Origin: Crocinitomicaceae bacterium
GTDB lineage: Bacteria; Bacteroidota; Bacteroidia; Flavobacteriales_D; Crocinitomicaceae
DNA length: 45,771 nucleotides
Assembly (NCBI GenBank): GCA_023253775.1
Contig: JALRFI010000076.1
Coordinates: 1 to 45,771 of the forward strand
Reading direction: 5' to 3'
The notes under the pieces were generated by a model. That model saw only the letters and a list, made by a program, of their open reading frames with translations, ran no database searches and was not told the DNA's origin. Positions 17,957 through 29,359 of this stretch are shown piece by piece. A program made the translations under genes and the position numbers. Positions within the stretch are counted from its first letter, which is position 1. The number at the start of each line of letters is the position of its first letter.

Positions 17957-19894
17957 ATGAGGTCAGTATTACTTTTCGGAATCCTATGCATTAGTGCATT
18001 TATCAGCGGCTGTAGTGGACCTGCTACTGAAAAAAAGAACACCAAAGAAATCGAAGACCTTACCGTCGATCGTCATACCTATTCAAATACAAAAGAAGTA
18101 TACACCACTCACCTTCATCTTGAACTCGATGTGAACTTCGATAACAAAACGGTATACGGAGTCGCTCGTCATCAAATGAAAAATATAGGTGCCGACACAG
18201 CAGTTTTCGATATGAAATGGCTGGAAATACAAAAGATCACTCTCGGAAAGAAGAATGAAAAAGAAACTGACTTTATGATTGGTGCATGGGATAAGGATTC
18301 GATCATGGGCCAACCACTAAGAGTGAAGATCGATCCTGAAACTGAGTACATCAATATTTACTATAAAACGACCGAAAGAACGGAAGCTTTGGATTGGCTG
18401 TCACCCGAATTGACCAATGGAAAAATACATCCGTATTTATACACTCAGGGTCAGGCCATTTTGACAAGATCTTGGATTCCAATTCAAGACTCTCCATCAA
18501 ACCGAATCACCTACTCTGCTGATGTTAAGGTGCCGAGCGATCTTATGGCCGTAATGAGCGCATCAAATCCCACTTCAAAAAATACCGAAGGGAAATATCA
18601 CTTTGAAATGAAGCAGCCAATTCCGGCTTACTTAATTTCTCTTGCTGTTGGAGATCTTGCCTACCGAAAGCTTGGACCAAATTGCGGGGTATATTCTGAA
18701 CCTGGTATGATCCAGGCTTGCGCCAATGAGTTTGTTGATCTTCCAAAAATGATCAAAGCAGCTGAAAGGCTCTATGGTTCTTACCTTTGGGAGCAGTACG
18801 ATTTGATCGTATTACCATACTCTTTCCCTTTTGGAGGGATGGAGAATCCACGATTGACTTTCGTTAACCCAACCGTTCTCGCAGGAGACAGAAGTCTTGT
18901 ATCGGTTGTAGCACATGAGCTTGCCCATTCATGGTCAGGTAACCTTGTAACGAATGAGACCTGGAATGATTTCTGGCTGAATGAAGGCTTTACGGTCTAT
19001 TTCGAAAATAGGATCATGGAACAGCTATACGGTAGGGAGGTAGCAGATATGCTTGCTTTGATCGAATTTCACGAGTTAAAGGTAGAAATGGATGACATCT
19101 TAAGTGGAACACATCCAGAAGACACTAAATTGAAACTTGCACTGACCGACAGAAACCCTGATGACGGAATGACACAGATCGCCTACGTTAAAGGAGCATT
19201 CTTCTTAAAAACACTTGAAGAAGTTGTTGGTAGAGTAAAGTTTGATTTGTTCTTGAAATCGTATTTCAAAGAATTTGCATTCAAGACGATCACTACTGAA
19301 AATTTCAGAGATTACCTGAATGAAAAACTTCTGAAACCTAACAATTTGACATTCAACACGGATGAATGGATCTATGAAGAGGGCTTGCCGAAGAATTGCG
19401 TACAGGTCACTTCTTCACGATTCAATGATATGACTGCTTTAGCGAATCGTTTTGCAGTCGGTGAAGATATTTTCAAAAAAGAAGTTACCTACGTTAAGAT
19501 TAAAGGTTCTAAGCGTAAAAAGAGAGTGGTAAAGGAAATCACTCGTGAAAAACACATCACCCAGGAATGGCAAACCTTTATTCGCAATCTTCCAAAAGAC
19601 ATCGGCAAAGATAGAATGAGCGTTTTGGATGATCATTTGAATTTCAAAGCGTGTGGCAATACCGAGATCATGACGGAATGGTATGTTCTTGGAATTAAAA
19701 ATGGTTATACAGAGATCAAACCGGATATCGAAAAGTTCCTTATTAAAATTGGAAGACGAAAGTATTTGATACCAATCTACAAAGCACTGGCAGAAACAAA
19801 AGAAAATAAAAGCTGGGCCAGAAAGGTTTTTGAAAAAGCAAAAAGCGGATATCATTACGTTTCAAGAAGCACAGTTGAAAGTATATTGAAATAA
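17957..19894 (+). CDS. M1 family aminopeptidase (leukotriene A4 hydrolase-like), lipoprotein
   Basis: Lipobox FISGCSGP; GGMENPR exopeptidase motif; HELAHSW...NEGFTVYFE zinc site (HExxH-18-E). Confidence 0.95.
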   Translation: MRSVLLFGILCISAFISGCSGPATEKKNTKEIEDLTVDRHTYSNTKEVYTTHLHLELDVNFDNKTVYGVARHQMKNIGADTAVFDMKWLEIQKITLGKKNEKETDFMIGAWDKDSIMGQPLRVKIDPETEYINIYYKTTERTEALDWLSPELTNGKIHPYLYTQGQAILTRSWIPIQDSPSNRITYSADVKVPSDLMAVMSASNPTSKNTEGKYHFEMKQPIPAYLISLAVGDLAYRKLGPNCGVYSEPGMIQACANEFVDLPKMIKAAERLYGSYLWEQYDLIVLPYSFPFGGMENPRLTFVNPTVLAGDRSLVSVVAHELAHSWSGNLVTNETWNDFWLNEGFTVYFENRIMEQLYGREVADMLALIEFHELKVEMDDILSGTHPEDTKLKLALTDRNPDDGMTQIAYVKGAFFLKTLEEVVGRVKFDLFLKSYFKEFAFKTITTENFRDYLNEKLLKPNNLTFNTDEWIYEEGLPKNCVQVTSSRFNDMTALANRFAVGEDIFKKEVTYVKIKGSKRKKRVVKEITREKHITQEWQTFIRNLPKDIGKDRMSVLDDHLNFKACGNTEIMTEWYVLGIKNGYTEIKPDIEKFLIKIGRRKYLIPIYKALAETKENKSWARKVFEKAKSGYHYVSRSTVESILK

Positions 19895-19920
19895 AAAAGA
19901 GCGGTTTCCCGCTCTTTTTT
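19894..19920. terminator. Bidirectional terminator between the M1 peptidase and valS
   Basis: aaaaaagagcgg-ttt-cccgctctttttt between convergent genes. Confidence 0.88.
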
Positions 19921-19937
19921 GCTTGACTCAATTACAC

Positions 19938-22565
19938 TTAGTTTAAACCAGATAATTTATCCTCGAGGATCGCTATTTTTTCCAAAGCATCCGATTCCTT
20001 TTTCTTTTCTAATGCAACAACTTGTTCAGGAGCACCAGAAACAAACTTCTCATTTTGCAGTTTCTTCTGAACACTCACAAGGAACCCTTTCGTATAATCC
20101 AGCTCTTGCTGCAATTTCTGACGTTCTGCCTCGATATCGATACTATCTCCAAAAGGAATGAAGTACTCATTTCCATCTACGAGGAACGTATTTGCATTAC
20201 CCACTTTGTCGCTTACATACTCCAATTGAGAAAGATTACCCATTTTAAGGATAACAGCATCAAAGGTCTGATCAAGGTCTCTGTTCTTTTTAACATAAAG
20301 GTCGATCTTCACTTTGTTCGCAATTGAATGCTGCTTTCTGATATTTCTGATATTCGTAATAACCTCTTCTGCCTTAGCAAAATTATTCAGCACTTTCTTT
20401 TCAACCGTTTGTGCGAGTGGCCACTCAGAAACAATGATATCATCACCGTTCTCTCGTGTTCTGATCAAGTGCCACAATTCTTCTGCCACGAATGGTGTAA
20501 ACGGATGCATCACTTTCAATAGCTTCTCAAAGAATGATTTTGTTGCCTCCAGAGTTTTCGCGTCAATTGGCTGCTCAAAACCTGGCTTTACCATTTCAAG
20601 GTACCACGAACAGAAGTCATCCCACACCAACTTATAGACAGTCATTAAAGCTTCAGAGATCCTGAATTTATCGAAAAGATCATTGATTTCAATAAGCGCT
20701 GCATTGAATTTAGAATCGAACCATTCAATGGCCACTTGAGCCGATCGTGGTTGTTCCATCTCACGAACTTCCCATGCACTAACCAAGCGATATGCATTCC
20801 AAACCTTGTTGGTGAAATTCCTTCCTTGTTCACATTGGGAACTATCGAACGGAAGGTCGTTTCCAGCAGGTGAAGATATCAAAATACCAACTCTTACGCC
20901 GTCAGCACCGTACTTTTCGATCAATTCGATCGGATCAGGTGAATTTCCTAGGGATTTCGACATTTTTCGTCCCAATTTATCCCTTACGATTCCAGTGTAA
21001 TATACATTTCTGAATGGAAGCTTACCCATATATTCGTATCCGGCAATGATCATTCTAGCCACCCAGAAGAACATGATCTCCGGTGCAGTTACGAGGTCAT
21101 TTGTCGGATAATAATACTTGATCTCCTCATTTTCAGGATCTGTGAGTCCGTTGAATACCGAGATTGGCCATAACCAGCTTGAAAACCAGGTATCAAGTAC
21201 ATCTTCATCTTGCTTCAATTCAGCAGCTGAAATTTTTCGTCCTGCTTTCGCTGTTGCTAATTCAATGGCTTCTTCGATAGTCTTACACACCACGTAATCG
21301 TTCGAATCTGATCCATAATACCATGCTGGAATTCGATGTCCCCACCACAATTGTCTTGAGATACACCAATCTTTGATGTTTTCCATCCAGTGTTTGTATG
21401 TATTCTTGAATTTTTCTGGATGAAAAGCGATGTTTCCATTCATTACATTTTCCAACGCAGGCTGAGATATTTCTTTCATATCCACAAACCATTGCAACGA
21501 TAGCTTAGGTTCGATAACCACATTAGTTCGTTCAGAAAAACCAACTTTATTGATGTGATCTTCTGTCTTTACCAGATATCCTTTGTCGTACAATTCCTTT
21601 TCGATCAGCTTCCTCACCTCAAAACGATCCTTTCCTTCATAGTGAAGTCCCAATGCATTTAGCATTCCGTTGTCGTTAAAGATGTCAATTGTCTCAAGAT
21701 TGTGTTTCTTACCAAGCTCGTAATCGTTTGTATCGTGAGCAGGAGTAACTTTCAAACATCCAGTTCCAAATTCCATATCAACGTACTCATCCAGAATGAT
21801 TGGAACAGTTCTATTCGAAATTGGAACGATCGCCTGTTTTCCATGAAGATGTTTGAATCGATCGTCATTTGGGTTGATGCAGATCGCAGAGTCACCTAAA
21901 ATGGTCTCAGGTCTAGTTGTGGCAATTGTTAGCCATTGGTCATCACTACCTGCAACCTTGTATCGAACGTAGAATAGTTTTGAGTTCACTTCTTTATGAA
22001 GCACTTCTTCGTCTGATAATGCAGTTAAAGCTTCTGGATCCCAGTTCACCATTCTAACACCGCGATAGATCTTGCCTTTTTTATACAGATCAATAAATAC
22101 GTTGATCACAGATTCTGAATATTCCGGATCCATCGTAAAGTTGGTTCTTTCCCAGTCACATGATGCTCCAAGCTTTTTCAATTGCTCAAGAATAATCCCA
22201 CCATGCTTCTCTTTCCACTCGAAAGCATGCATTAAAAACTCATCTCTTGAAAGATCTGATTTTTTTATCCCTTCCTGTCTTAGCTTCTGAACAACCTTAG
22301 CCTCAGTAGCAATTGAAGCATGATCCGTTCCCGGTACCCAACAAGCATTCTTACCAAGCATTCTCGCCCTTCTCACCAAAACATCCTGAATCGTATTGTT
22401 AAGCATGTGCCCCATGTGCAGAACGCCTGTTACGTTAGGTGGTGGAATCACGACCGTATAAGCCTCTCTGTTATCAGGTTCAGAATGAAAATACCCTCTG
22501 TTCATCCAGTGAGCATACCATTTCTCTTCTGCCTTTTGCGGCTCATACGTCTTTGGAATTTCCAT
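19938..22565 (-). CDS. valS: Valyl-tRNA synthetase
   Basis: [43 protein letters not shown]; 875 aa with C-terminal coiled-coil arm. Confidence 0.98.
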   Translation of the reverse strand: MEIPKTYEPQKAEEKWYAHWMNRGYFHSEPDNREAYTVVIPPPNVTGVLHMGHMLNNTIQDVLVRRARMLGKNACWVPGTDHASIATEAKVVQKLRQEGIKKSDLSRDEFLMHAFEWKEKHGGIILEQLKKLGASCDWERTNFTMDPEYSESVINVFIDLYKKGKIYRGVRMVNWDPEALTALSDEEVLHKEVNSKLFYVRYKVAGSDDQWLTIATTRPETILGDSAICINPNDDRFKHLHGKQAIVPISNRTVPIILDEYVDMEFGTGCLKVTPAHDTNDYELGKKHNLETIDIFNDNGMLNALGLHYEGKDRFEVRKLIEKELYDKGYLVKTEDHINKVGFSERTNVVIEPKLSLQWFVDMKEISQPALENVMNGNIAFHPEKFKNTYKHWMENIKDWCISRQLWWGHRIPAWYYGSDSNDYVVCKTIEEAIELATAKAGRKISAAELKQDEDVLDTWFSSWLWPISVFNGLTDPENEEIKYYYPTNDLVTAPEIMFFWVARMIIAGYEYMGKLPFRNVYYTGIVRDKLGRKMSKSLGNSPDPIELIEKYGADGVRVGILISSPAGNDLPFDSSQCEQGRNFTNKVWNAYRLVSAWEVREMEQPRSAQVAIEWFDSKFNAALIEINDLFDKFRISEALMTVYKLVWDDFCSWYLEMVKPGFEQPIDAKTLEATKSFFEKLLKVMHPFTPFVAEELWHLIRTRENGDDIIVSEWPLAQTVEKKVLNNFAKAEEVITNIRNIRKQHSIANKVKIDLYVKKNRDLDQTFDAVILKMGNLSQLEYVSDKVGNANTFLVDGNEYFIPFGDSIDIEAERQKLQQELDYTKGFLVSVQKKLQNEKFVSGAPEQVVALEKKKESDALEKIAILEDKLSGLN

Positions 22566-22582
22566 GCTTAATAATTTGAGGG

Positions 22583-22590
22583 CAAAGATA
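22583..22590 (-). promoter_or_regulatory. Bacteroidetes -7 element TATCTTTG for valS
   Basis: Minus strand TATCTTTG 18 nt upstream of the valS ATG. Confidence 0.65.
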
Positions 22591-22642
22591 GGAATTCTAC
22601 CTGTTTGAGAAGTTACTATCTTGGCAGTTTTGAACGGCTGAT

Positions 22643-22650
22643 TATCTTTG
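22643..22650 (+). promoter_or_regulatory. Bacteroidetes -7 element TATCTTTG for the amidohydrolase gene
   Basis: TTG-N19-TATCTTTG just upstream of ATG at 22665. Confidence 0.65.
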
Positions 22651-22664
22651 ATGAAATCTTTGTC

Positions 22665-24293
22665 ATGAAAAAAGCATTATTCATTCTCGTTAGCATCCTG
22701 ATCTTATCTTCTTGCTACAAAGGGAAATCAGTAGATCTGATAATCCATAATGCAAACATTCACACGATGGATGACACCAATGACCTTTCTCAAGCCATTG
22801 CGATCAAAGATGGAAAAATCGTTGAGCTTGGACCCGAAAGACAAATATTGAATAAGTACAGTGCTGACGAGATCATTGATGCTCAAGGAAAGGATATTTA
22901 TCCAGGATTAACGGATTGTCACGGCCATATTCTCTCCTATGCTGATCAAAAACTTTCTGTTGACCTTGTTGGAGCTAAATCAATGGATGAAGTATTGTTC
23001 CGAACCGAAAAATATCAAAGTAAACATCATCGCAAATTTATTCTGGGTAGAGGTTGGGACCAATCCTTATGGGGAACAGCAGAATTCCCGACGAACGAAT
23101 CCTTAAATAAACAATTCCCAGACATTCCGGTGTGTCTTATTCGAATTGATGGTCATGCATTACTCGCAAATGATAAACTACTTAAAATGGCGGGAATTAA
23201 TTCTGAATCCAATATCGAAGGAGGAATTATTCATTTGAAAAATGGAAAGTGTACGGGTTTCCTGGTTGATAATGCTATGCTACCAGTGCAAAATCTTGTT
23301 CCTGAATACCCTGTAAAAGAAAAAATTTCAGCGATTCTTGAGATCCAGGAAGAATTACTGCAATATGGAATCACCGGAGTACATGAAGCAGGAATTGATT
23401 TTGAAGACATTGAACTATTCAAGAATTTGATCGATCAGCATGGTCTTTCAATTAACGTTTACGCCATGTTAATGCCTTCAGAGAAGAACATTTCTTTTGC
23501 TGAGAAACACGGAATCTATTCGTACAAAAATCTTCTTATTAGGAGTTTCAAAGTTATGGGAGACGGAGCCCTTGGATCGCGAGGAGCCTTTCTTAAACAT
23601 GATTACGAGGATGATCCTGGACACAAAGGAGTATTGACTAACAGTGTTGAATTTATGAATCGAGTTGCCTCTATAGCCATGAAGTTTGGCTACCAAATGA
23701 ATACACATGCTATCGGAGACTCAACCAATAAGATCATGCTTAAAATGTATGAACGCATCTTTTCTGAGAATCCAGATCATCGTTGGAGGATCGAACATGC
23801 TCAAGTGGTGGATCCATCAGATTTTTCCCTATTCAGCAAGTACGGTGTCTTCCCTTCAGTTCAACCTTCGCATGCAGTTTCAGATCAGCGCTGGGCGGAA
23901 GCAAGAATTGGAGTGAACCGAATGAAGGGTGCTTATGCTTATCGAACACTTCTAGATCAATACGGAATGCTCGCAATAGGTACTGATTTCCCAATAGAGT
24001 ATATCGATCCATTCAATACAATTCATGCTGCCGTAAGAAGACAAAACCAGGAAAATTATCCGGCTGGCGGTTTTTATATTGATCAATCTATAACTCTCGA
24101 ACAATGTTTGAAAGGAATGACCATCTGGGCTGCATTCGCTTCTTTTCAGGAAAATGAATTAGGCTCACTTGAAAAAGGGAAAGATGCTACCCTCGTGATC
24201 TTTGATGAACCAATCGTAGATCGTTCAGAATACAAAGCAAATTTTGCGTGGAAAACGTTCGTCAAGGGTAGACAAAAATATTCTGTGAATTAA
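22665..24293 (+). CDS. Amidohydrolase family (YtcJ-like) lipoprotein
   Basis: [20 protein letters not shown] lipobox from ATG 22665 (ORF-track start at 22605 precedes the promoter); DVYPG-like [35 protein letters not shown] motifs. Confidence 0.92.
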   Translation: MKKALFILVSILILSSCYKGKSVDLIIHNANIHTMDDTNDLSQAIAIKDGKIVELGPERQILNKYSADEIIDAQGKDIYPGLTDCHGHILSYADQKLSVDLVGAKSMDEVLFRTEKYQSKHHRKFILGRGWDQSLWGTAEFPTNESLNKQFPDIPVCLIRIDGHALLANDKLLKMAGINSESNIEGGIIHLKNGKCTGFLVDNAMLPVQNLVPEYPVKEKISAILEIQEELLQYGITGVHEAGIDFEDIELFKNLIDQHGLSINVYAMLMPSEKNISFAEKHGIYSYKNLLIRSFKVMGDGALGSRGAFLKHDYEDDPGHKGVLTNSVEFMNRVASIAMKFGYQMNTHAIGDSTNKIMLKMYERIFSENPDHRWRIEHAQVVDPSDFSLFSKYGVFPSVQPSHAVSDQRWAEARIGVNRMKGAYAYRTLLDQYGMLAIGTDFPIEYIDPFNTIHAAVRRQNQENYPAGGFYIDQSITLEQCLKGMTIWAAFASFQENELGSLEKGKDATLVIFDEPIVDRSEYKANFAWKTFVKGRQKYSVN

Positions 24294-24339
24294 AAAAAGG
24301 GAACAATACTCTCCTTTATGATCATATTATCTCTTCACT

Positions 24340-25308
24340 TTAGAATGAAGGACACGAAATCGTTTTAAACGAAACAGGTCTTGTTTTACAACTTAAGTTA
24401 ATTCCCATTGATACTTCGTGAGAACCACCTGAAACACCATTGTTTAGTTTAGAAACTGTAACATCATAACTGTATCCCAGCTTGAATTTCCCTGTATTGA
24501 TCCCGATGGTCATAATGAACGCATCTCTGTTACGATACCATACGCCAACGTTGAAAGAACCATACTTTATATATGTACCTAAATTCAATTCAGTAAATCC
24601 ATTTTGATATTGAAAAATAACATTCGGCATAATGTTCGTGCCGCTTGAATACTTAGAACGCTTTCCAACTTCGATATCAGCGCCAACGTGACCAGTGAAT
24701 CTCCATGGTAGCGGAGAGTCTCCAATGATCATTGATTCGTTTGGTCTGTTCATGTGATGCCATGCTGCTCCACCGTAGAAATGCTTGTTGAAAACAACGA
24801 TACCTGTAGAAGCATCAAAGAATCCTCTTGAACCTCCTCTTGGAACGTCACCTGTAGAATAGATAAATCCTCTTCTTGGGTCGATCATATCACCGAACGT
24901 TAGCTTATCCCAATCAAGAGATTTTTGGAACCACGAAGCACGTGCTCCAAACATCAACTTCCATTTTCTTCCTAAATTCAAGTGATATGAGTAGAACAAT
25001 CCAAGCATTGACGTCTTTATCGTTCCCTGACCTTGCTGATCATGCAAAGCCAAAACTCCAAAACCTCCCGAGATCTGCTTGAAATACTGATCGTATGATG
25101 CACTGTAAGTGACATAGTTCCCAGAAAGATTTGGCCACTCATTACGATAATTTAACGCAAATCGTGGACATCCGTATGATCCCGTCAAAGCTGGATTCAG
25201 ATATAATGGATTTGCATAAAACTGAGTGAAGTTAGGGTCCTGTGCCATAGCTTGCTGGCTTATAAAAGCCAAAACACACACTGATAATAACCGACTTAGT
25301 CCTTTCAT
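24340..25308 (-). CDS. PorP/SprF family type IX secretion membrane protein
   Basis: QDPNFTQFYANPLYLNPALTGSYGCPRFALNYRNEWPNLSGNYVTYSASYDQY is the PorP/SprF signature. Start taken at MKGLSRLL (25308). Confidence 0.95.
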   Translation of the reverse strand: MKGLSRLLSVCVLAFISQQAMAQDPNFTQFYANPLYLNPALTGSYGCPRFALNYRNEWPNLSGNYVTYSASYDQYFKQISGGFGVLALHDQQGQGTIKTSMLGLFYSYHLNLGRKWKLMFGARASWFQKSLDWDKLTFGDMIDPRRGFIYSTGDVPRGGSRGFFDASTGIVVFNKHFYGGAAWHHMNRPNESMIIGDSPLPWRFTGHVGADIEVGKRSKYSSGTNIMPNVIFQYQNGFTELNLGTYIKYGSFNVGVWYRNRDAFIMTIGINTGKFKLGYSYDVTVSKLNNGVSGGSHEVSMGINLSCKTRPVSFKTISCPSF

Positions 25309-25338
25309 TTCTTTTCTTGTGGAACGATATAAAGTGAC

Positions 25339-25346
25339 CAAAGATA
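25339..25346 (-). promoter_or_regulatory. Bacteroidetes -7 element TATCTTTG for the PorP/SprF gene
   Basis: Minus strand TTTG-N23-TATCTTTG upstream of the 25308 start. Confidence 0.65.
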
Positions 25347-25467
25347 ACGTAAAAATTAATTTAAGGTTACAAATTTCAGTTTTCGAACAAAATAATCAAA
25401 ACCTTGTTCCGTTTTTTAACCGTGTGTATTTTTACAAGCGAAACTTATTTTACATACTTTTTTTCAA

Positions 25468-28400
25468 ATGAGATTTAATAGCTTCATTCTTTTTCTGATT
25501 ATCTGGGTTGCTAATTTTAGTTATGGGCAAAAGAAAATCTCATTTGAAATCCTTTGGGAAAATCCTGTAGAGGTAATGCGTGATGGGAATTTAATTGTGA
25601 TTCCAGTTCTAAAAGATCAAGGCTTAAATAACGGGATTCCAAATTATTTTAATACGATTCCATTGTCCAACGACAAGTTCAAAATGCTCCTTTCAGATGT
25701 GCAGACAACTCCTGCATTACAGGAGGAGATTAATTACCTGAAATTAAATAACATCGAAGTTTCAGAAAATTTGGAAGGTGAATTTAAAGTAACGAAAGGA
25801 GGCAATGAATCCTATGCAGTTGTAAGTGTTTTACCATTTATTCGACAAGGAAAATCGATTCGAAGAATTACTAATCTTACTTTCGATCTAAGCGTCAGCA
25901 CTGCAGTTGAATTTCAAAAAGACTTTGTGACATCTTCAGTTTTGAATGAAGGAAGTGGTATTTGGTACAAAATAAGTGTGAAGGAAGATGGTATTTATAA
26001 AATAGATAAAGCTTTCCTCGAGTCATGTGGTATCAATGCTGATGGACTCTCCTCATCAAGCATTCATATTTTCGGGAATGGAGATGGAAGATTACCAGAG
26101 AGCAATAATGTTTCGAGAACAGATGACCTGGCTCAAAATGCCATTTTTATGAATGATGGTGGTGATGGTACTTTTGACGATGGAGATTTCCTGCTCTTCT
26201 ATGGTTGGGGACCGGATCGACTCTATGCAAACGGTCTTTCGTCATTGGATCAAGATAGACATATATACAGTGATATTTCTTGTTACTTTATTAATATAAA
26301 TTCTGGAACACTTCCTCTATATGTTTCTAGTATTTCACAGAGTGGCCTAACAGAAACACATTTCATAGACAGTTACAGTTATTATGACCAACATGAACTG
26401 GACCTTGTATCCCTGGTTGGCGGAGGCCAGCGTTGGTATGGTGAATTATTTGATACTGATCTTGAAAGAACGTTCAACTTTAGTGTTCCGGATATCGAAC
26501 CTACAAGCCCTGCTTCTTTTAATGTTTCTATTGCTACCAATGCTACAAGCTCAGTAGGGACTGAACAGCGTTATTCAGTTAATGGTACGTCATACCATAA
26601 TTCATTGTTGCCTTCAGTTTCAGCAGATTATGTTCGAAACGTGAAGTCATTTGATGTACCGAGTCCTTCCTCGACATTATCTTTCAAGGTAAACATAACA
26701 AGGAATAATCCCAATGTTCTCGTTTACCTGGATAGAATCGCTCTTAATGCTCGTAGAAAGTTGAAATTTTACAGTTCACAGTTCAATTTTAGAGACCTTC
26801 AATCTGTCGGTGCCGGAAATGTAGGCAAGTTTGAGATTTCTAACTTTCCAACCAACGGCTTTGTCTGGGATGTTACCGACAGGCACATCCCAAAAATTAT
26901 TGAGGGATCACTATCGGGTAGTGTTTATGCATTCGTTCAGGAGATCGATTCATTGAGAGAATTCGTAGTCTCCAACGGATTCAGTTATTTCCTTCCTGAA
27001 AAGGTGGGAGATGTAAGTTATCAAAATTTACATGGGTTGGATAATGCTGAGTTGTTGATCGTTTCTCACAGGAATTTTATATCTCAGGCAGAAAGGTTAG
27101 CAGAGCTTCATCGTTCAGAAGGATTAACGGTCAATGTTGCGAATCTTGACCATGTGTATAATGAATTCAGTTCAGGAATGCAAGATCCTACCGCGATCAA
27201 GATGATTGCCAAAATGTTCTACGATCGTTCATTGGTCGATCCCACGAATGGAATAAAACAATTGTTGCTGTTTGGTGATGGTACCTATGATCCAAAAAAT
27301 AGGGTAGCGAATAACAATTATTTTATTCCAACGTTTCAACTACTGAATTCTGAGAATCATATTTCTGCCATGGTAACAGATGATTATTATGGAATGCTTT
27401 CAGATGATGATGCTATCAGTCCTTCAGATCTGCAGGACATTGGAGTTGGTCGTTTGCTAATATCTGATGTTCTGACTGCAAAACAGCAAGTTGACAAGAT
27501 CGAGCATTACATGAAAAATGGTTCGGGTTTATTTCCAAATACTTCAACCTGCTCAAACGATGCCTTGACCGTAGGAAATACGTTTGGTGATTGGAGATTA
27601 AAATATGTCCAAATTGCTGATGATGAGGAAACAGGATATTTTTTGGTTAATGATACAGAACCTCAGTTTGAGCATGTTAAGGCCAATCATCCTGACATGA
27701 ATTGTGATAAACTGTATACCGACGCCTACATGCAGGTAACTACGGCTGGGGGTCAGAGATATCCGGATGTTTATGATGGAATAACGAACAGAGTTGAAAG
27801 AGGGGCTTTGGTTGTAAATTATGTAGGACATGGTGGCGAGGTGGGCCTTGCAGAGGAACGAATTGTAACTGTACCTCAAATTCAATCCTGGAATAATATT
27901 GATCATCTAAATGTTTTTGTTTCAGCGACATGTGAATTTACCAAATATGATGATCCGGCTCGTGTCTCAGCTGGAGAGTGGGCATCATTGAATCCTACGG
28001 GAGGGGCTATTGCTTTGATGACCACTACTAGATCTGTATTCTTTGGAGTTAATTCAATTACTGGGAAAAGATTTTTTGAAACAGTTTTCATGCTTGATGC
28101 AAATAACGAACCTTTGAGTTTTGGTGAGATCATGAGGCTAACCAAAAACGCCTCAGGATCTTCCGACAATAAAAGAAGCTTTACGCTTATAGGAGACCCA
28201 GCCCTGAAATTGGCAATGCCTAGACTGAAAATTGTGACGGATAGCATTAATGGGTTGGACCCTTCAATTGAAATGGACACAGTCCGAGCACTAAGTATGG
28301 TAACTATTAAAGGACATGTTGAGGATCAGTCGGGAATGGTGTTGAACGGATTCAATGGAATTCTAGCACCTTCGGTTTTTGATAAGCCCAAAGTTCAGAA

Positions 28401-29304
28401 CACATTAGGACAGGACCCTGATTCTCCGGTTATTCCATTTGAGATTCAGCGAAATATCGTTTACAAAGGACAAGCAAGTATCAATAACGGGTATTTTGAG
28501 TTTAGCTTTGTTGTTCCGAAGGATATCAATCTATCCTATGGTCAGGGTAAAATTTCTTATTATGGGGACAATAATCAAACTGATGCTTCTGGGTCTGACA
28601 TTCGGTTTTTTATTGGCGGTATCGATCCAAATGGTATAAATGATAATCAAGGTCCAACAATTGAGTTGTACCTAAATGATGAGTCTTTTGTCGACGGAGG
28701 ATTATCTGATGAAACTCCAATACTTTTGGCGAATATTTTTGATCAAAATGGAGTGAACACTGTTGGGAACGGTATTGGTCATGACATTACGGCTATAATT
28801 GACGCAGAATCATCAAATCCTTATGTGTTGAATGATTATTACACTTCTGACGTGGACTCTTATCAAAGTGGTTCAATTCGATATCAGTTGCCTTCTCTGT
28901 CGGCTGGCGAACATACCTTAACATTAAAAGTTTGGGACGTTAATAATAATTCATCTGAAAAGTCAATAGATTTTGTGGTTCAAGCAAAAAATGAGATATT
29001 CTTGGAGCACGTTTTGAATTATCCGAATCCCTTTACGACACATACTGAATTCTATTTTGAACATAATCAAGCTTGTGATCAGATGGAAGTTCAATTGCAA
29101 ATCATGACAGTATCCGGAAAGCTGGTAAAAACGATAAATAAATATGTTCATACGGAAGGTTTTCGCAGTGAAGGCATTCCTTGGGATGGAAAAGATGATT
29201 TCGGCGATCAGCTTGCAAAAGGAGTTTACATATATCGTCTTTCAGTAAAAACCACTGATGGCGAGAAAGCTGAAAAACTTGAAAAATTAGTTTTATTAAA
29301 ATAA
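25468..29304 (+). CDS. porU: Type IX secretion system sortase PorU (C25-like protease, FlgD-like C-terminal domain)
   Basis: VVNYVGHGGEVGLAEERI...VFVSATCEFTKYDDP catalytic His/Cys region; LTLIGDPALKLAMP-like FTLIGDPALKLAMP; YPNPFTTHTEFYF...GKDDFGDQLAKGVYIYRL end; followed by porV. Confidence 0.95.
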   Translation: MRFNSFILFLIIWVANFSYGQKKISFEILWENPVEVMRDGNLIVIPVLKDQGLNNGIPNYFNTIPLSNDKFKMLLSDVQTTPALQEEINYLKLNNIEVSENLEGEFKVTKGGNESYAVVSVLPFIRQGKSIRRITNLTFDLSVSTAVEFQKDFVTSSVLNEGSGIWYKISVKEDGIYKIDKAFLESCGINADGLSSSSIHIFGNGDGRLPESNNVSRTDDLAQNAIFMNDGGDGTFDDGDFLLFYGWGPDRLYANGLSSLDQDRHIYSDISCYFININSGTLPLYVSSISQSGLTETHFIDSYSYYDQHELDLVSLVGGGQRWYGELFDTDLERTFNFSVPDIEPTSPASFNVSIATNATSSVGTEQRYSVNGTSYHNSLLPSVSADYVRNVKSFDVPSPSSTLSFKVNITRNNPNVLVYLDRIALNARRKLKFYSSQFNFRDLQSVGAGNVGKFEISNFPTNGFVWDVTDRHIPKIIEGSLSGSVYAFVQEIDSLREFVVSNGFSYFLPEKVGDVSYQNLHGLDNAELLIVSHRNFISQAERLAELHRSEGLTVNVANLDHVYNEFSSGMQDPTAIKMIAKMFYDRSLVDPTNGIKQLLLFGDGTYDPKNRVANNNYFIPTFQLLNSENHISAMVTDDYYGMLSDDDAISPSDLQDIGVGRLLISDVLTAKQQVDKIEHYMKNGSGLFPNTSTCSNDALTVGNTFGDWRLKYVQIADDEETGYFLVNDTEPQFEHVKANHPDMNCDKLYTDAYMQVTTAGGQRYPDVYDGITNRVERGALVVNYVGHGGEVGLAEERIVTVPQIQSWNNIDHLNVFVSATCEFTKYDDPARVSAGEWASLNPTGGAIALMTTTRSVFFGVNSITGKRFFETVFMLDANNEPLSFGEIMRLTKNASGSSDNKRSFTLIGDPALKLAMPRLKIVTDSINGLDPSIEMDTVRALSMVTIKGHVEDQSGMVLNGFNGILAPSVFDKPKVQNTLGQDPDSPVIPFEIQRNIVYKGQASINNGYFEFSFVVPKDINLSYGQGKISYYGDNNQTDASGSDIRFFIGGIDPNGINDNQGPTIELYLNDESFVDGGLSDETPILLANIFDQNGVNTVGNGIGHDITAIIDAESSNPYVLNDYYTSDVDSYQSGSIRYQLPSLSAGEHTLTLKVWDVNNNSSEKSIDFVVQAKNEIFLEHVLNYPNPFTTHTEFYFEHNQACDQMEVQLQIMTVSGKLVKTINKYVHTEGFRSEGIPWDGKDDFGDQLAKGVYIYRLSVKTTDGEKAEKLEKLVLLK

Positions 29305-29331
29305 GGATGCAATAAAACAAAGGTTTAAGCG

Positions 29332-29339
29332 TATATTTG
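29332..29339 (+). promoter_or_regulatory. Bacteroidetes -7 element TATATTTG for porV
   Basis: TATATTTG 20 nt upstream of the 29360 ATG; no clear -33 TTG. Confidence 0.5.
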
Positions 29340-29359
29340 CATTTCTGTCATTGAGTATT

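Noticed and set aside
20022-22571. Multiple plus-strand ORFs opposite valS
   Set aside because: All are shadows of a full-length, intact valS gene.
27598-28280. Antisense ORFs (102 and 125 aa) inside porU
   Set aside because: They overlap the conserved catalytic region of PorU on the opposite strand; no domain or start context.
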